From Thuidium tamariscinum (Eukaryota; Streptophyta; Bryopsida; Hypnales; Thuidiaceae), in NCBI GenBank assembly GCA_947034885.2, contig OX344758.2, positions 12,427,067 through 12,491,066 of the forward strand: a DNA stretch of 64,000 nucleotides, given 5' to 3'. The position numbers and the translations under genes were made by a program. The notes beneath the pieces are model-generated. The model saw nothing but the letters and a program-made list of their open reading frames with translations, searched no databases and was not told where the DNA came from. Shown piece by piece: positions 45,784 to 57,500 of this stretch (within the stretch, counting starts at the first letter, position 1; each line of letters begins with the position of its first letter).

Positions 45784-47471
45784 GTGACCTCTATTTGTTA
45801 CTGGTCTTGTTCCTTAGTAGTCTCAACGCCAAACTAAGGGGTTATTGGCAATTGACAAAGTTTCATGATGAAAATAACTATATTTATGCATTCCTAACCC
45901 AAATTTCTGAGCCTACTTCCGTAAGTGTTGCACTCTCCAATGATGATTCTTCTCTCTAGAAGCAAGCTATAGATATTGAGTATAACTCTTTAATTGAAAA
46001 TAAAATCTAGATATTAGTTGATCCTCCTCCAAATCGTTTTATAGTCATAACTAAATGGTTATTTTGCCACAAATACAACTCTAATGGGTTTCTAGCTCGC
46101 TTCAAAGCCCAACTTGTTGCTCGAGGCTTCTTTCAACAAGCTGGTACTGATTACTCAAAGAAATTTTCTCATGTTATAAAAATGATGTTGTTACGTCTTT
46201 TATTGGCACTTGCTATTCTTTACAACTACCACATACATCAGATGGATGTTATAACAGCCTTCTTAAATAGTGTGTTGCAAAAAAAATTTATATCTCTCAA
46301 CCTGAAGGCTACATTCTCCCAGGCAATGAGACAAAAGTATGCCATCTACTCAAGTCACTATATGGCTTGAAATAGGCGCCACGTTTGTGGTACGAGTTGT
46401 TTGATACATTTTTCATCAATAACCGTTTTCATCAGTGTTCAACAAACACTAATGTATATATTAAACGAACAACCTCCCACTTACTATTACTCAGTTTATA
46501 TATCGATGATCTCATTATTATTTCTAATGACCTTCAGTATCTTTCTACCCATAAAGCTTTGTTTTCTTGGCATTTTTTGATGATTGACAACAATGACATT
46601 GCATATATTTTGGGTATCCAAATTTCTTGGGATTGTCATGCTTGAACTATGACATTAACTCAAGAAAAATATACTAATTAATGACTTGCTCAACAAGTTC
46701 AATATGACAAATTATCACCTTGTTAGCATACCTCTTGCAGTTGGGCTGTGTTATATTCAAGTAGATAGTGATAACTTAATTCCTATAGGAGTTGAATTCA
46801 TAACAACAGTACCATATTCTCAAGCTCTTAGTGGCTAACAATATTTAGTCACAATAACTTGTTGGGATCTTATCAAGGAGCTAATTTGATAGAACCTCAT
46901 ATTTTTGTTGATTGGAGTAATGTTGATTGGGCTAGGGATCTTGATACTCGACGTTCCATCTCATGATACATATCTCAATTAGACTCGTGTTGTATTCTTT
47001 CTTGGCAAAGCCATAAACAACCTGGATTGCCTTATTGTCAACAGAAGCTAAATACATCACAGCTGCTACTATGACAAAAGAGCTTACGTGGTTACAAAGT
47101 CTAATTAAAAAACTTAGTTTTTTGCTTCAACTACCAAGCACTCTCTTTTGTGACAATTAATCATGTATTGCCTTAACGAAGAATCCAAAATTCCATGACC
47201 GCTCAAAACATATTGATATTCGATATCACTTCCTGCGTAAGAAAGTTATGAGTCTAATTTTGGAATTACAATTTACTGCCACTTCTAAGATGTGGGTTGA
47301 TATACTTACCAAAGCCTTGTCCAAAGTCAAGCATTACGCTTGTCTTAAATGAATCAATCCTATAGCACCTTCATTACATTACTGCTTAGGGAGTTCTAGT
47401 TGTGTCCTGTACATCAATTTGTTGAAGCTTCATATCTGATCTACTTCAATCGGATGCCGCTGAAAGGGGCA

Positions 47472-47678
47472 TGTTAAATTAGATTAGATTAATCACTTAT
47501 CAACTTAGCATCAATATAGATTTAGCATAGACTGTAGAGTCACACCGTAACAATAACAAGTAGTTGCACATGTTCAAATTCCTTAAATTCTCCCCTTCCT
47601 ATATCGATCATTCATTACTATTATTAATATAACTCAATTGCTTTCCTCCCTCAGTCTTAGCATGTGTTCACTTTAACA
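47472..47678 (+). repeat. 3' LTR of the copia element
   Basis: Begins TGTTAAATTAGATTAGATTA and ends CACTTTAACA, followed directly by the target duplication ACTTG. It carries substitutions and small indels relative to the 5' LTR. Confidence 0.92.
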
Positions 47679-47714
47679 ACTTGTTTTGCTCTTAGGTTGC
47701 TAAGTAGATCCAAA

Positions 47715-47885
47715 ATGGCTTCGTGTTCAAAGCTCTTGGACAACTTCAAGGTCCGCTACTTTAGGTTGTGCAACAACACCAACAGGATAGGGAAGTATTT
47801 GGCACCCAACCCCAATGCTTATGGTGAGTTGCTACTGGAAATTGGTGAACGCGAGGTGACTAAATTTCTGAAATTCGTTTGCTAG
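47715..47885 (+). CDS. small hypothetical ORF beside the copia insertion (56 aa)
   Basis: An ATG-started frame (MASCSKLLDNFKVRYFRLCN...) with protein-like composition lies 37 bp beyond the right LTR. It may belong to the sequence the retrotransposon split, since the DNA on both sides of the insertion is less AT-rich than the element. No family is recognised. Confidence 0.25.
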   Translation: MASCSKLLDNFKVRYFRLCNNTNRIGKYLAPNPNAYGELLLEIGEREVTKFLKFVC

Positions 47886-48790
47886 AGTCAATGTCCTGCC
47901 CAATACTTTGTGATCCTCCATTGGGAAGCATTATTCTGTCTCTAGTGTTTTTTAATCCTCTGCTTGTGTCATTCAACGATGGTAAGTGTGGTATGACGAG
48001 GAGGAAGAAGAAGAAGAAGAAGAAGCAAGGGGTTGTGAACAGTGCATGGAATAGGAGGAAGACTATCTTTGGGACCATCATTTGAAGATGGCTAGAAGTG
48101 TGGGCTTGCAAGTGCGCTTGAACACAAGAACAAACCAATTCTAATGGTGATTTTTCAAGTGTTGTTTGTCAAAGTTGCACTTCCACAATAGGGTGGACGA
48201 AAGTCACGGTTCCCAAATTCGACAATCTCAAGAAGAATGAGGGCAAATGTACATGTTTAGAAGACAATATGTCAGGTGATTGTATGAAATACTTCACATT
48301 TATGACTCAAAAATGCAGTTTTTGACCTTAAGACTAACAATACTACTTATTTAATGTGTCAACAACACCCCAACAAATCTAAACCATTGATCTAAGGTAC
48401 CTATAGATTTAAATTGTCAATTCATTATTATATAGTAATTGATACTATTGTGTAGTATTATAGAAGACATTGGAAGTAGAAAACAACAAAAGGGGTCTAT
48501 AGACTTTCTCATTTTTAGTAGTTCAAAAAAACTTCCAAAAACTTCTAAAAAAAAAACTTCTAGAAAAGATTGCACTCACATTGCAATAAAGAATTCCTAT
48601 AAGAAATTCCTATTCTTTATAGCCTTTGTGCAAAGGAAGGTCACTTTGACCCCATGTATACAACCAACATGTTTCTATTTTCATAAAATCTCATTGTCAA
48701 TCCTTGTAATATTAGTAGACCTCTACAATGTCCAACTTGGGCTCCAAAATTGCATTTTTGGGTCAAAACATTAGAAAAAAAACGTATTCA
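47886..48790. other. gene-free DNA with a GAA microsatellite
   Basis: A run of AAG/GAA triplets lies at about 48000-48030. The rest has no recognised gene or complete element. Confidence 0.45.
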
Positions 48791-49760
48791 CTACAACTGA
48801 TTACAATGCAACTACATGTCCTATGCAACTGTTGTGCAACTACAGCCTTCTATATTTGCACCAAATCGACGTTTACATTGTTATAGTTGCAAAGTAATTG
48901 CAAAATAGTTGCAAAATGAAGTTTAGAGTTACAAGATTGAAAAAAAGAATCGTAATGTATTCTACATCCAATGTTTATTACAATTATTGACTAGTATCTG
49001 TGTGATTATTGTATGACTATTGTGCGATTGTGCAACAACTATACAACTACTATGCATTTGTATAACTTTTGTGTGACTGTGCAACTATTATGTGACTACT
49101 ATGCAATTGTGTAATTATCATGCAACTATGCCACTAGTTTTCAACTATCATGCAAATAGAATTCAACTAGTAAGCAACTACGTTACAACTAAAAAACAAT
49201 TAGTATACAACTAGGAAACAACTAGGATTAAGTCTTATATCAATTATCCAATATCAATTATCCAATATCAATTGTTAAGAGTGCCGTTAGATTAAACATA
49301 TAAGAATCATAAGTTATAGCATTCTTGTATAATGAATTTTAATGATAAAAATCTATAAAATTTCTACAACTTGTAAATTTTCACAATTTTTAGATTTTTA
49401 TTTTCTACAAAAATCTACCAATTGTAGAAATCTACAAAATTATAAAATTCTCTAAAGTAGTAAAATCTATCAATCATTGAGATTAAAATTTTAAAATCTA
49501 CAAATAATCCAGTTGTAAGCTAGTTGCAAACTAGTGGTAGCAATCAAGTTTCACACCATCAACCATGTTGAAAGAGTTCATCAACAAAGTTTTACAACGG
49601 TTATCGGATGAGAAATAATTTTGTCACTTTTTGCAACTATTGCAACTTGTCCACTACAACTACAGTCTCTAAATTGTCACCTAATTGCAAACGCTCAATG
49701 CAAGTACAAAACTGGTTGCAAATTGTAGTTGCAAACCCTTTGTTTTTTTCTAGTGAAAAA
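48791..49760. repeat. degenerate GCAACTA / GTTGCAA-rich repeat tract
   Basis: Between 48797 and 49230 the phrase (T)GCAACTA or a one-base variant (GTGACTA, GCAATTG, ACAACTA) recurs every 10-16 bases for over 400 bp. A second part, 49500-49740, is rich in TTGCAA and GCAACT. The period is irregular, so it is a diverged simple repeat rather than a satellite. A similar TTGCAAA-rich tract is at 56930-57180. Confidence 0.6.
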
Positions 49761-50023
49761 AAGACTACCCCACTCCAAATAGCTAAGGAAGACATCGATT
49801 GGAGGCAATTTCAAAATAATCAAATAATTTTAAAAAATTTAAGAAAAAATTTGATGTCATCAATTACTTCATATACCTTTGTTCCAAATTTCAAGACAAA
49901 CAGACAAAAGATGCAAAAGTTATGAATAAAAAAACTCTTATCTAAAGTAGAGGGGGAAAAAAGGACAAGTGTTTTTTGCAATCACCCTACCACTACTGCA
50001 CATAAAGAAAGGTGATACTTTTA

Positions 50024-50247
50024 TACTATAAGAAACCCATAATTTAGGTAATGAGCTCAAATTTTTTTTAAATAGATTTTAGGTGATGTCAACATTTACA
50101 ACCTAATATTTTTATGTCAACATACATTTGATGTTTTGTTGAATTATTTTCTTGATATAAAAACATTGGGTTATAAACATTGACATCACCTAAAATTTAT
50201 TTTAAAAAATTAGGATTTGTTACTTAAAAAGCAAGTTTCTTATAGTG
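50024..50247. mobile_element. CACTA-type MITE (224 bp)
   Basis: The right end reversed reads CACTATAAGAAAC and the left end TACTATAAGAAAC, close to the classic CACTACAAGAAA terminus of En/Spm elements. A 3-bp duplication, TTA, lies at each side (50021-50023, 50248-50250), as expected. The arms extend inverted for about 100 bp (shared block TTTTAGGTGATGTCAA). No coding capacity. Confidence 0.75.
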
Positions 50248-50439
50248 TTATTAAAGCAAACTACAAGCACTGCAAGCTTTGCAACAATGTTGCTAAATAG
50301 CTTATTGTAGGCTTGGAGTCTGATTTCAAAAGTAAGGGCCTACAATTTTCAACTCTTTTCCAAATTTTTGCTTATGGATGTTCCAAGTGATTACAAGAGA
50401 GAGCAACACTTACTTAAGCATTTGAAGCTTTAAAATTTG

Positions 50440-51130
50440 CCTCACAAACATTGGTTTGAAACTATTACTTGGTAGATGAGTGAGAATTTACATACTTTTG
50501 TTCTAATTACTTTGAGGGATGTTGTGTAGTCTATAAGGATCATATCTTTAAGTGCCAATGAAGTCACCGTAGTTGACAACACTTCTTGGGTAATTATCCA
50601 TGCGTATGCCATGTGAACTGGAAACAAGTACCTCATATGTTGCAATTTTGTCTTATATTAGTGAAGGTCGCACTACAAACTAGCTAACCAGTGTGATAAT
50701 GCATGCTCTATTATAAAGAGGTCTTTCCGATGAGTAAATTCCTTCTGAAGTTGTTTGTTTTGAGGTTGATGGTATAATACTTTTTAAGGGCCTTGAACAA
50801 GGGTCACAACTCAAATTAAGGAGAAATGGACTCCCTTTATTTTGGGAGCTAATTGTGTGAGTCATAGTTTTAGTTTTGTTATAGGGACTCTCTCCAAGTA
50901 CCTAATGGTGTGGCTGGCTTCGAAGAACTTTTTTAGTCCATCTACTTGTATTTTTGTCATAGTAAGACACAATATATTGAGCTGCAGAAGCTTGAAATTT
51001 TCATTAAAACTAAAGGGACTAAAAAAGTTGCACAACGTTGAAACATGTTGGATATCCACTTGAAGTTTAGCACAACACATTCTGCTAAAATACATTACTT
51101 TACTACTTAAAATGGACTTAGACATGACAG
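50440..51130 (+). pseudogene. decayed hAT-like transposase / ZNF862-like fragment
   Basis: Broken plus-strand frames contain blocks resembling plant hAT-derived proteins of the zinc-finger-862 type: a C-x-SH...LS block near 50855-50905, a YFCHS-like block in another frame near 50945-50965, and LKGLKKLHNVETCWIS near 51012-51057, where the family has TRWIS. Frameshifts and stops separate the blocks, so it is not functional. Identification rests on short motif similarity. Confidence 0.42.
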
Positions 51131-51136
51131 AAGGGC

Positions 51137-51189
51137 CACTACAAGAAAATGGAGACATAAATGACTTGTTTACAATGATTGCACTGACA
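51137..51189 (+). mobile_element. isolated CACTA-like terminus beside the right arm
   Basis: CACTACAAGAAAAT starts at 51137, matching the canonical CACTA terminus, and runs toward the inverted-duplication arm that begins about 50 bp further on. No matching opposite terminus was found in the window. It may be a truncated element or a chance match. Confidence 0.35.
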
Positions 51190-51760
51190 ACAACGATCAG
51201 TGGCCGTATCATTTAAACATGATATGTTTACATCACATATTGATAAGTCTAACCACGTATAAGAGAAGAAGAGTTGTTGTTGTTCATGAGTAAAAGAAAC
51301 ATGATCAGGTCCCAAGTTGTTTAATCTACCTTATCATGAGTACAATCTACATTACCATATCTTGAATATTCTGAACATAAGTAAACCCTCATTTCAAGAA
51401 TTTTGGCTTCTGTGTTACTGCACGATGCAGGTTTGAAAGAACACTTTCCAATTCAAAAACAGCAGCATGCACATAGTCTCGCAAAATCGGAAGAAATTAA
51501 GCACTCAAAACAAGGTCTCTGATGATCCAAGGAGGGAGAATTCCTTACGCCCACTTCCATCTCAAATAGGCGCGTCACAACCGAGTTCTCATTCTCCGTC
51601 TCATCAGCTCAATTGTCCCTTCCTCACACTCACAAGTCGCAGGTGCATTTACATTATACGATTGCGTCCCCAGTGGTGGGCACTGAAGATTTCCTATTAT
51701 CGTCGACATCTCAGAAAGCAGTTTGGATTTAGTATTGGGTCCACAACTAGGGTGGGGAGA

Positions 51761-51952
51761 GGGCTGCGCCAGCCAAGGAAGCAGTGCAATACCAAGGCGA
51801 CACGCGCGAGTCCAAGCAGCAAGCTGCCAGATGAACACGCACCCGAGAAAAATTAGATTAATATCATGAGGCTCGATGAACCTCGTATCAGATATTAAAC
51901 TGATAAGAACAGATACTACACTTGATCTTAGCCAAAAGGCCGAGAAAGGTAT
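51761..51952 (-). ncRNA. U2: U2 spliceosomal snRNA, copy 2
   Basis: Same length (192 nt) and same 5' end, branch-site segment and loop IV block as copy 1. Differences are in variable places: stem-loop IIb has GAGGTTC pairing with GAGCCTC through a G-U pair, and the Sm-site region reads CTAATTTTTCTCGG, keeping the A-U5 core but losing the final G of the consensus. Each copy thus departs from the Sm consensus at a different position. Identity is certain; expression is unknown. Confidence 0.95.
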
Positions 51953-51976
51953 ACTCCTGCAGGGTTCACCCACACT

Positions 51977-52042
51977 TAATATACCTGCAGACCCTCTTCC
52001 CTAGCCGCAATGCTTATGGCTTATTTCCTACCGGAATGGGAC
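51977..52042 (-). promoter_or_regulatory. snRNA-type promoter of U2 copy 2
   Basis: On the minus strand a TATA element, TATATTA (51977-51983), lies about 31 bp before the RNA start. The same USE-like GTCCCATTCCG (52032-52042) is 90 bp upstream, exactly as in copy 1. The TATA element differs from that of copy 1 (TATAATA). Confidence 0.5.
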
Positions 52043-53113
52043 ACATTTAGTATCTTCTACCTCGTGTTTGATTTGCACTGTATTCGAAGGACTGCAAATG
52101 AGAAGCGAACATACCAGGTGTCTGCTGATTCGTGGACAACTTTGCAGCAGAAATCTCCATCTTTGTACCGCAGAACCTTCCAATATTTGAACAATTTACG
52201 AGGTTGGGCGGCAATCCTGGAGAGGTATAAACTTCAACTTCTCATCTCGGGATGCCGTTCTTACAGGCACATCGTAAATGGTTGCAGTCAAGGAGCACAC
52301 ACGGGCTGGGCGTGAGCAAATCCTCCCAAACTACATCGGTCCTATCCTGGAGACAAGGACATGCGACTTCACAGATTCCAGTCGACCTAAGCGTTCAGGG
52401 TACCGAACTGTACAGTTCGTAAACGAAATGTGCGAAATGGCAGATCTGGTGTAAATGGTAACTAAGGGCATCATTGGCAATAGATATTGAATTAGAGAAT
52501 TACAAACTCATAGTGCTGGGGACATAACAAAAGGATACGAGCACATGCTGATGATAGTATTATTTGCAAATTTATACTAGTTACAGGATTTGACATATTG
52601 ACCCCAGCCAAAAGGGGGTGGAGGTCTAGAGCAACACCACCTAGCCTTCTTATTTAGCTTCTCTGGACCATTCAATGACTGCTTCAGTCCTTTCACTAAG
52701 AACTCTGTCCACTAGATATCAACTTCTGATTGATTCTAATCGGCTGCAGCCTCTGCTTCCCCCAATTTCATGTCCTGAATCAGAGTATGGTCTAATGCCA
52801 GGAGGAATTGAAACGATCCTCGGCATGCCCTGTCAATCTGGTATCATCTCCAGACGATCGATCGGTAGATTGACGATCGAACTCGTGGCTAAAGTTTTCC
52901 TAAATCCTTGTCGAGGCGCAGCTTGAAGGCAACGTCTCTAACATAACAACAAGGTCTTCGCTGGCAACCACGGCAAAACGAGAGGGGGAACAAAAAGGAA
53001 TCGTCGAAATACTGTTATACCAACTTAGTTGTGTTGCAAGGGGGCTCGTTTGGGCTCGTCACTCCAGCAGCATGTCGTTCACTTGAGCAATGCGTAAGTC
53101 ACTTGAACTGGCT

Positions 53114-53606
53114 TTATCTGAACTTCCGAAGAACTCTACGCGCGTATGGCGTCTGAGAGGTCGTTTCCGCGAGCCGCCTCTTCCTAAAACTTGGCAACGG
53201 TCTCCTGACTGGTCCATTTCCTAGAGATTGTTGGATAGGTGGAGAAGCATCAATCTTGTCGTCCAAAAATGCTATCTGTTTCAGCAAGTAGACGAAATAT
53301 TAGCACAAAATCTATGCTGAGAAAACAGAGGAGATCAATCACATACAAGACAAGTAATATCAGAGGATCGAAGGATTGGGGGTTCAAGCTTACATTTCCA
53401 GGGAACAGATGTGAGATGTCGCGCAGAGGAATTCGAGGGTGACGACGCGGTTGGCATCTTACAAGAATGTGCCTGTCTTGCACCGCGATTTCGAGCTCGT
53501 CACCAAGCATTGGATTGACGTTCTCCTTCCCCTCGAACTGAGCACTGCTTGGAACCTCTTGCTGTACTAAGCGAGCCCTGAACAACGTACCACGTCGAGT
53601 GGCCAT
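53114..53606 (-). CDS. 124-aa protein with KEN box and D-box (copy 2), possible securin-like APC/C substrate
   Basis: Two exons, 53606-53394 and 53275-53114, same phase and lengths as the copy at 38802-39294. Residues 27-29 are KEN, followed by VNP, and residues 58-67 are RIPLRDISHL, so both standard APC/C degrons are present about 30 residues apart in a small basic protein. This arrangement resembles plant securins (PATRONUS, RSS1) and other mitotic regulators. No overall family match can be claimed by eye. I see no amino-acid difference from copy 1 over the 124 residues other than N29 (AAC) versus K29 (AAA). Confidence 0.75.
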
Positions 53607-53915
53607 AGCCGATACTAAACTCCCAACCTCCAACAGAATTTTGGACACCAAGCTCCCCGAATTCAATTCACTTCGAAAGCAACCAAATTGCCACCCGGTG
53701 TACAACCCACCACTCCTGGATTAAATCAACCTCGCATCACCCAGCTGCAATCACTAACAATCAATCTCATTCCCAATCAATAATCCCAGCTGCAACATGG
53801 CCTGTTCCAATCCTCACCCGCCAGATTCACGTCAAATTTGATCGAGACGACACTAGATGAAGCCAAAATTTGACTGCAACATCAAATTCGAGACACACTA
53901 GATTGCACTTCAGCT

Positions 53916-54560
53916 GCAAACTCAATCAACGAAGCTCTTCAACAAGTTCTGAATCCCAAATACAAAGACTGAAACTACAAATTCAGTAAACTGATGAGGA
54001 GAGCGAGTCCTGCGGGACGGACCAATTTACACTTACAATTCGCAGGGGAAGCTGTAGGTGAGTAGAGGATGAGATGGCGGGACCAAGGTGCCATCGTGGC
54101 TCCCGCGCTCTTCAAATTTCAGAACCCGTCCCAGCTCCCGCGCCAAAACCTCTTCCAAGCCCGTGCTGTTGGCTGGCCGACCCGAGCTGTCCAAGGGGGC
54201 AGAGGGACCCGTCCCGTCACCTGCAGGCCCGTCCCGTCCACGGAGGCTGGCGGGGGCGCCAGATTTGAAACGAAAACGTGAGGCGCTAAATTCTTGGCTC
54301 CCAATTTTTGAAATTTGAACTCCTCCCGGGCGAGGGCTTCCTGACCTTCGGATCCCTTCCGATCGGGTGGTCCAGACTTTGCGTAGAATTAGTGGTGGTA
54401 GTGTTATTAGTGTGGTTTTCTCAGGAAGTGGAACTTGTAAACGGTGGATTATTGTATTTGCATAACCCTTGAAGGACATGGACACCATGATCAAGATAGT
54501 CACCAAAACTACTGCAATTATTGAATTAGAAGATGCATTTTTTTTAAAAATTATAAACAA
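53916..54560. other. GC-rich island beside the right arm
   Basis: From about 54080 to 54380 the sequence is clearly richer in G and C than anything nearby, with a short internal repeat, (GG)CCCGTCCCGTC, near 54208-54238. A 175-codon open frame on the minus strand and several on the plus strand all arise from this composition; none has a motif. It could be a promoter-type CpG-rich region or an insertion of foreign repeat. Confidence 0.4.
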
Positions 54561-57500
54561 ATGAAGTCATCTATTGATCACTTTTTGGCCAAAATGTCCT
54601 TCAAGGATTAAATCACAAGTGACAAATTTCTCAATGAGATAGTTGAAAATTATTTTTTTGTGATGAATAGGAACTAAGAAGTCTATGAAGTATCACATAA
54701 ATTTGTTCAATAAAATTTACTCAAAAAATATTACTTGTAATTTTCTATACTACAATTTTAGCAAGCATACGTAGATGTAATTATTTTTTGAAGGTGTAAT
54801 TATTATAATATTAAAAAGAAACTTTGACAAAAACAATTTAAAGGAAAGGTGCAATGTAGAACTTAATAATAAATCTATGAACTAATAAAATAACTTTTAA
54901 ATTAAAAAGATTCCAGATTAATGTCAATTTGATGAAATAAAATCATTTAATAAGTACACATAATTTTGCATACAAGATAGGTCAAATGGTCATAATTACT
55001 TCAATAGAAAAATGTACCAAAATGAAAATCACACTTTCATTATCTACAATAATGAGTAACAATACAAATTTTGACATATATATTTTGGTATATCATGTCA
55101 TTGCAAACAAAATAGCATAATAATTATAAACATGAAATTCAACTCCAAATTGAATTAGCCAAATGACATATTGCCTTCTACTTCACTCCTACATTTTAGT
55201 TTTTTTCCTTGTATGATAGGATCAGCTATAAGTGGTGAAAATTGCATATGAGGTCCTAACCAAGTGAGAAAAAAGCATAGCACTCTATACAAAATAAGTC
55301 TAAGAGATCAAATAACATGATGATATCATTGGCATTTGTATTGTCTTTTCACATTGTGCACTTCAAGTCCAAAGAAATACAGATATATAGATGAAACATG
55401 ATTTTTATCCAAAAATATCTATGATTTTTTGTTGTTGTTATGATAAGAGAATTTTTCTAAAACGTCTTATAAAAACACTAGAAGTAAAGGTCTTATACAT
55501 CATTCACATTGAGTACTAATAGCATTTCTACCAGTCGCTCTACAGTATTGCACTATATAGTTTGGCATGCCTAAGGTGTTTCTTGTGTCCCAACAATTGC
55601 AACCTTTGTCACTTTTCCACACAAGCCGGCCATGCTACATACTATTCCCTTCACTTTAAACTATAGGACTTTGACATTTTGAATTTTAATAAGCTATGCT
55701 TACAAAACGGAAATTCCAATGTATTATAGAGGGTAGTAGGAGAAGTAGTGTTTCCTAAAAGGTAGGTCTTCATTGAATTCTAACAACTTCTAACAAATTG
55801 TGCCTCGTTATGGAGAAAAAAAACTCTCAACTTGGCCTTCGTAGTAGGTGTAGATGGGGTCCCAATAACCTATCAATCCATTACTCACAACTAAAACACG
55901 CCACCACTATGTCACACATCTCTTGTAATGTAGATCAATGGAGATGCCCTAATATAGTTGGTACATGAATTTAAGATCTCAAAGTTTATATGAGAATTCA
56001 ATCCAATTCAATATCTCACCTACCATTTTTACCAATCTTGCAAGAAGATGTGTTAGGATTGAATATAAGAAGAATCTATTTAATACCCAACTACCAAACA
56101 AAACTCTTTCATATACACTTGGATGAAAATTTCCCACCAAATTTATCCACTCTTTTAAAATCCATTGTTTCCTAAAACCTTGTACAATGTGAACATGTCA
56201 AAGCACATTCTATTTGCAAATGTCCAATGTGAACATCCCACAAGCCACAAGATCCATGGAATTTCAAGCAATGTGAATATAAATGCCCTTTTACTGTATA
56301 GGTAGACAAACAATAAATCTACAATCCATCCCATCTTTGGTGGAGAATTATATATATTAACCCAATAAGGAAGCCAAAAATTAAAAAGCATCCAAAGAAT
56401 GACTTGTAGAGAAACTATAGAATTGAAAACATGCACATATTCATCTAAGAAATTGATAATTTTAGGCAGACTAACTTGGCAATAGGGTCACATCGTTTCC
56501 AAGGATAAGAACTAATCACCAAAGCATTGTAAGTTAAGTATATAACGACCCTCCCTTTATCAAAATTTACAAAGAAAAATATGTTGACAAGATTTTAAGA
56601 AGAACTCTCTTGTTGGTTCGACTTGTGCAGAAGCCTCTCGTCGTCAGACTCCAACACCCCCAGTTCCTCCAAGTCCATGTCCACATCTGTCAACTGAATC
56701 TTGCCAGCCTTCCGGTGATGATGCTGCATCTTCGACATTGTTGTTGCAAGCATTCCAAGCATGAATGTCTACACCAGCCACCAAAGGTCCACATCTCAAG
56801 ACTCGTAAAGAAATGCAACAAGTGATGAGGGTAACAACATAACATTTGTTGGCAATGGGGGAGGATGCCAAACCAAGTTACAACAGGAGGTAGCAGTTGC
56901 AACACCAACATCAAAAAATTTGCTTAAGGTACGGTAGCAGTTCTGTACTTTGCTAAAACCTTACGGTCTGTTGCAAACCATTGCAAAGCTAGCTGCAAAG
57001 TTGACTGCAAACTTGTTGCAAAAGCCTTGGCCACGGAACTAATGCATGCATATCTATGCCTAAACTGTTGCAAAAATGATTGCAATTTTAAACAGTTAAG
57101 TATAATATTACACAATGTTGTACAAAACCATTGCAAAATTGTTATTAGATTTCTGACGGTCATTTGCAAAACCACAATAAAAACTATCAGCCTTCTGTAC
57201 TAGTGCCACTACTAGAACGAAATCCAAAGCAACAGACTTATAAGAACGAGCAGCTAGGCTACAAGAGGCTCTATCCCTGTGACACATTTGCGAGGAAGGT
57301 CATACTTCCTCACATGTCGCTTCTTTCAATGCAAAGCCTCCTCCGCTTCGGTCCAGAGCCTATAAATTAGAACCGGAATGGACCTGAACTGAGTCTATGG
57401 GTGATGACTATTAAGTTGTCAGAGGCTCATCTCTCATTGCAGTACTAGAAATCAGGTTCTTTGTTTCCACCAATTAGTCCACCCAACTTGGCAGGGATTG

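Larger units (their letters stand above)
42105..47678 (+). mobile_element. decayed Ty1/copia LTR retrotransposon with nested MITEs
   Basis: The element has LTRs of about 205 bp starting TGTTA and ending TAACA, a 5-bp target duplication ACTTG (42100-42104 and 47679-47683) and a primer-binding site TGGTATCAGAGC just after the left LTR. Internal order is that of Ty1/copia: gag-like 42837-43097; protease (DSGA-x-x-HM) near 43675; pre-integrase CKGC-x-x-GK near 44195; integrase blocks 44280-44880 (HSDLC, SDNSGEY); reverse transcriptase 46050-46640 with YIDD near 46500; RNase H with KHIDIRYHFLRKK near 47210. Stops and frameshifts break every domain, so it cannot move by itself. Two MITEs (45178-45449, 45507-45783) sit between integrase and reverse transcriptase. 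By eye the LTRs differ at roughly 15-20 positions, so the insertion is not recent. Confidence 0.93.
51190..53915 (-). repeat. right arm of the 2.7-kb inverted duplication
   Basis: Reverse complement of 38495-41222 with scattered differences. It contains U2 copy 2 and the second small degron-bearing gene, both on the minus strand, so the arms face each other across about 10 kb. Similarity stops at CGATCAGTGGCC on the inner side and near 53915 on the outer side. Confidence 0.9.

Noticed and set aside
54033-54560. 175-codon ORF on the minus strand
   Set aside because: The open frame arises from a GC-rich island with few stops in several frames on both strands, and no motif is present.
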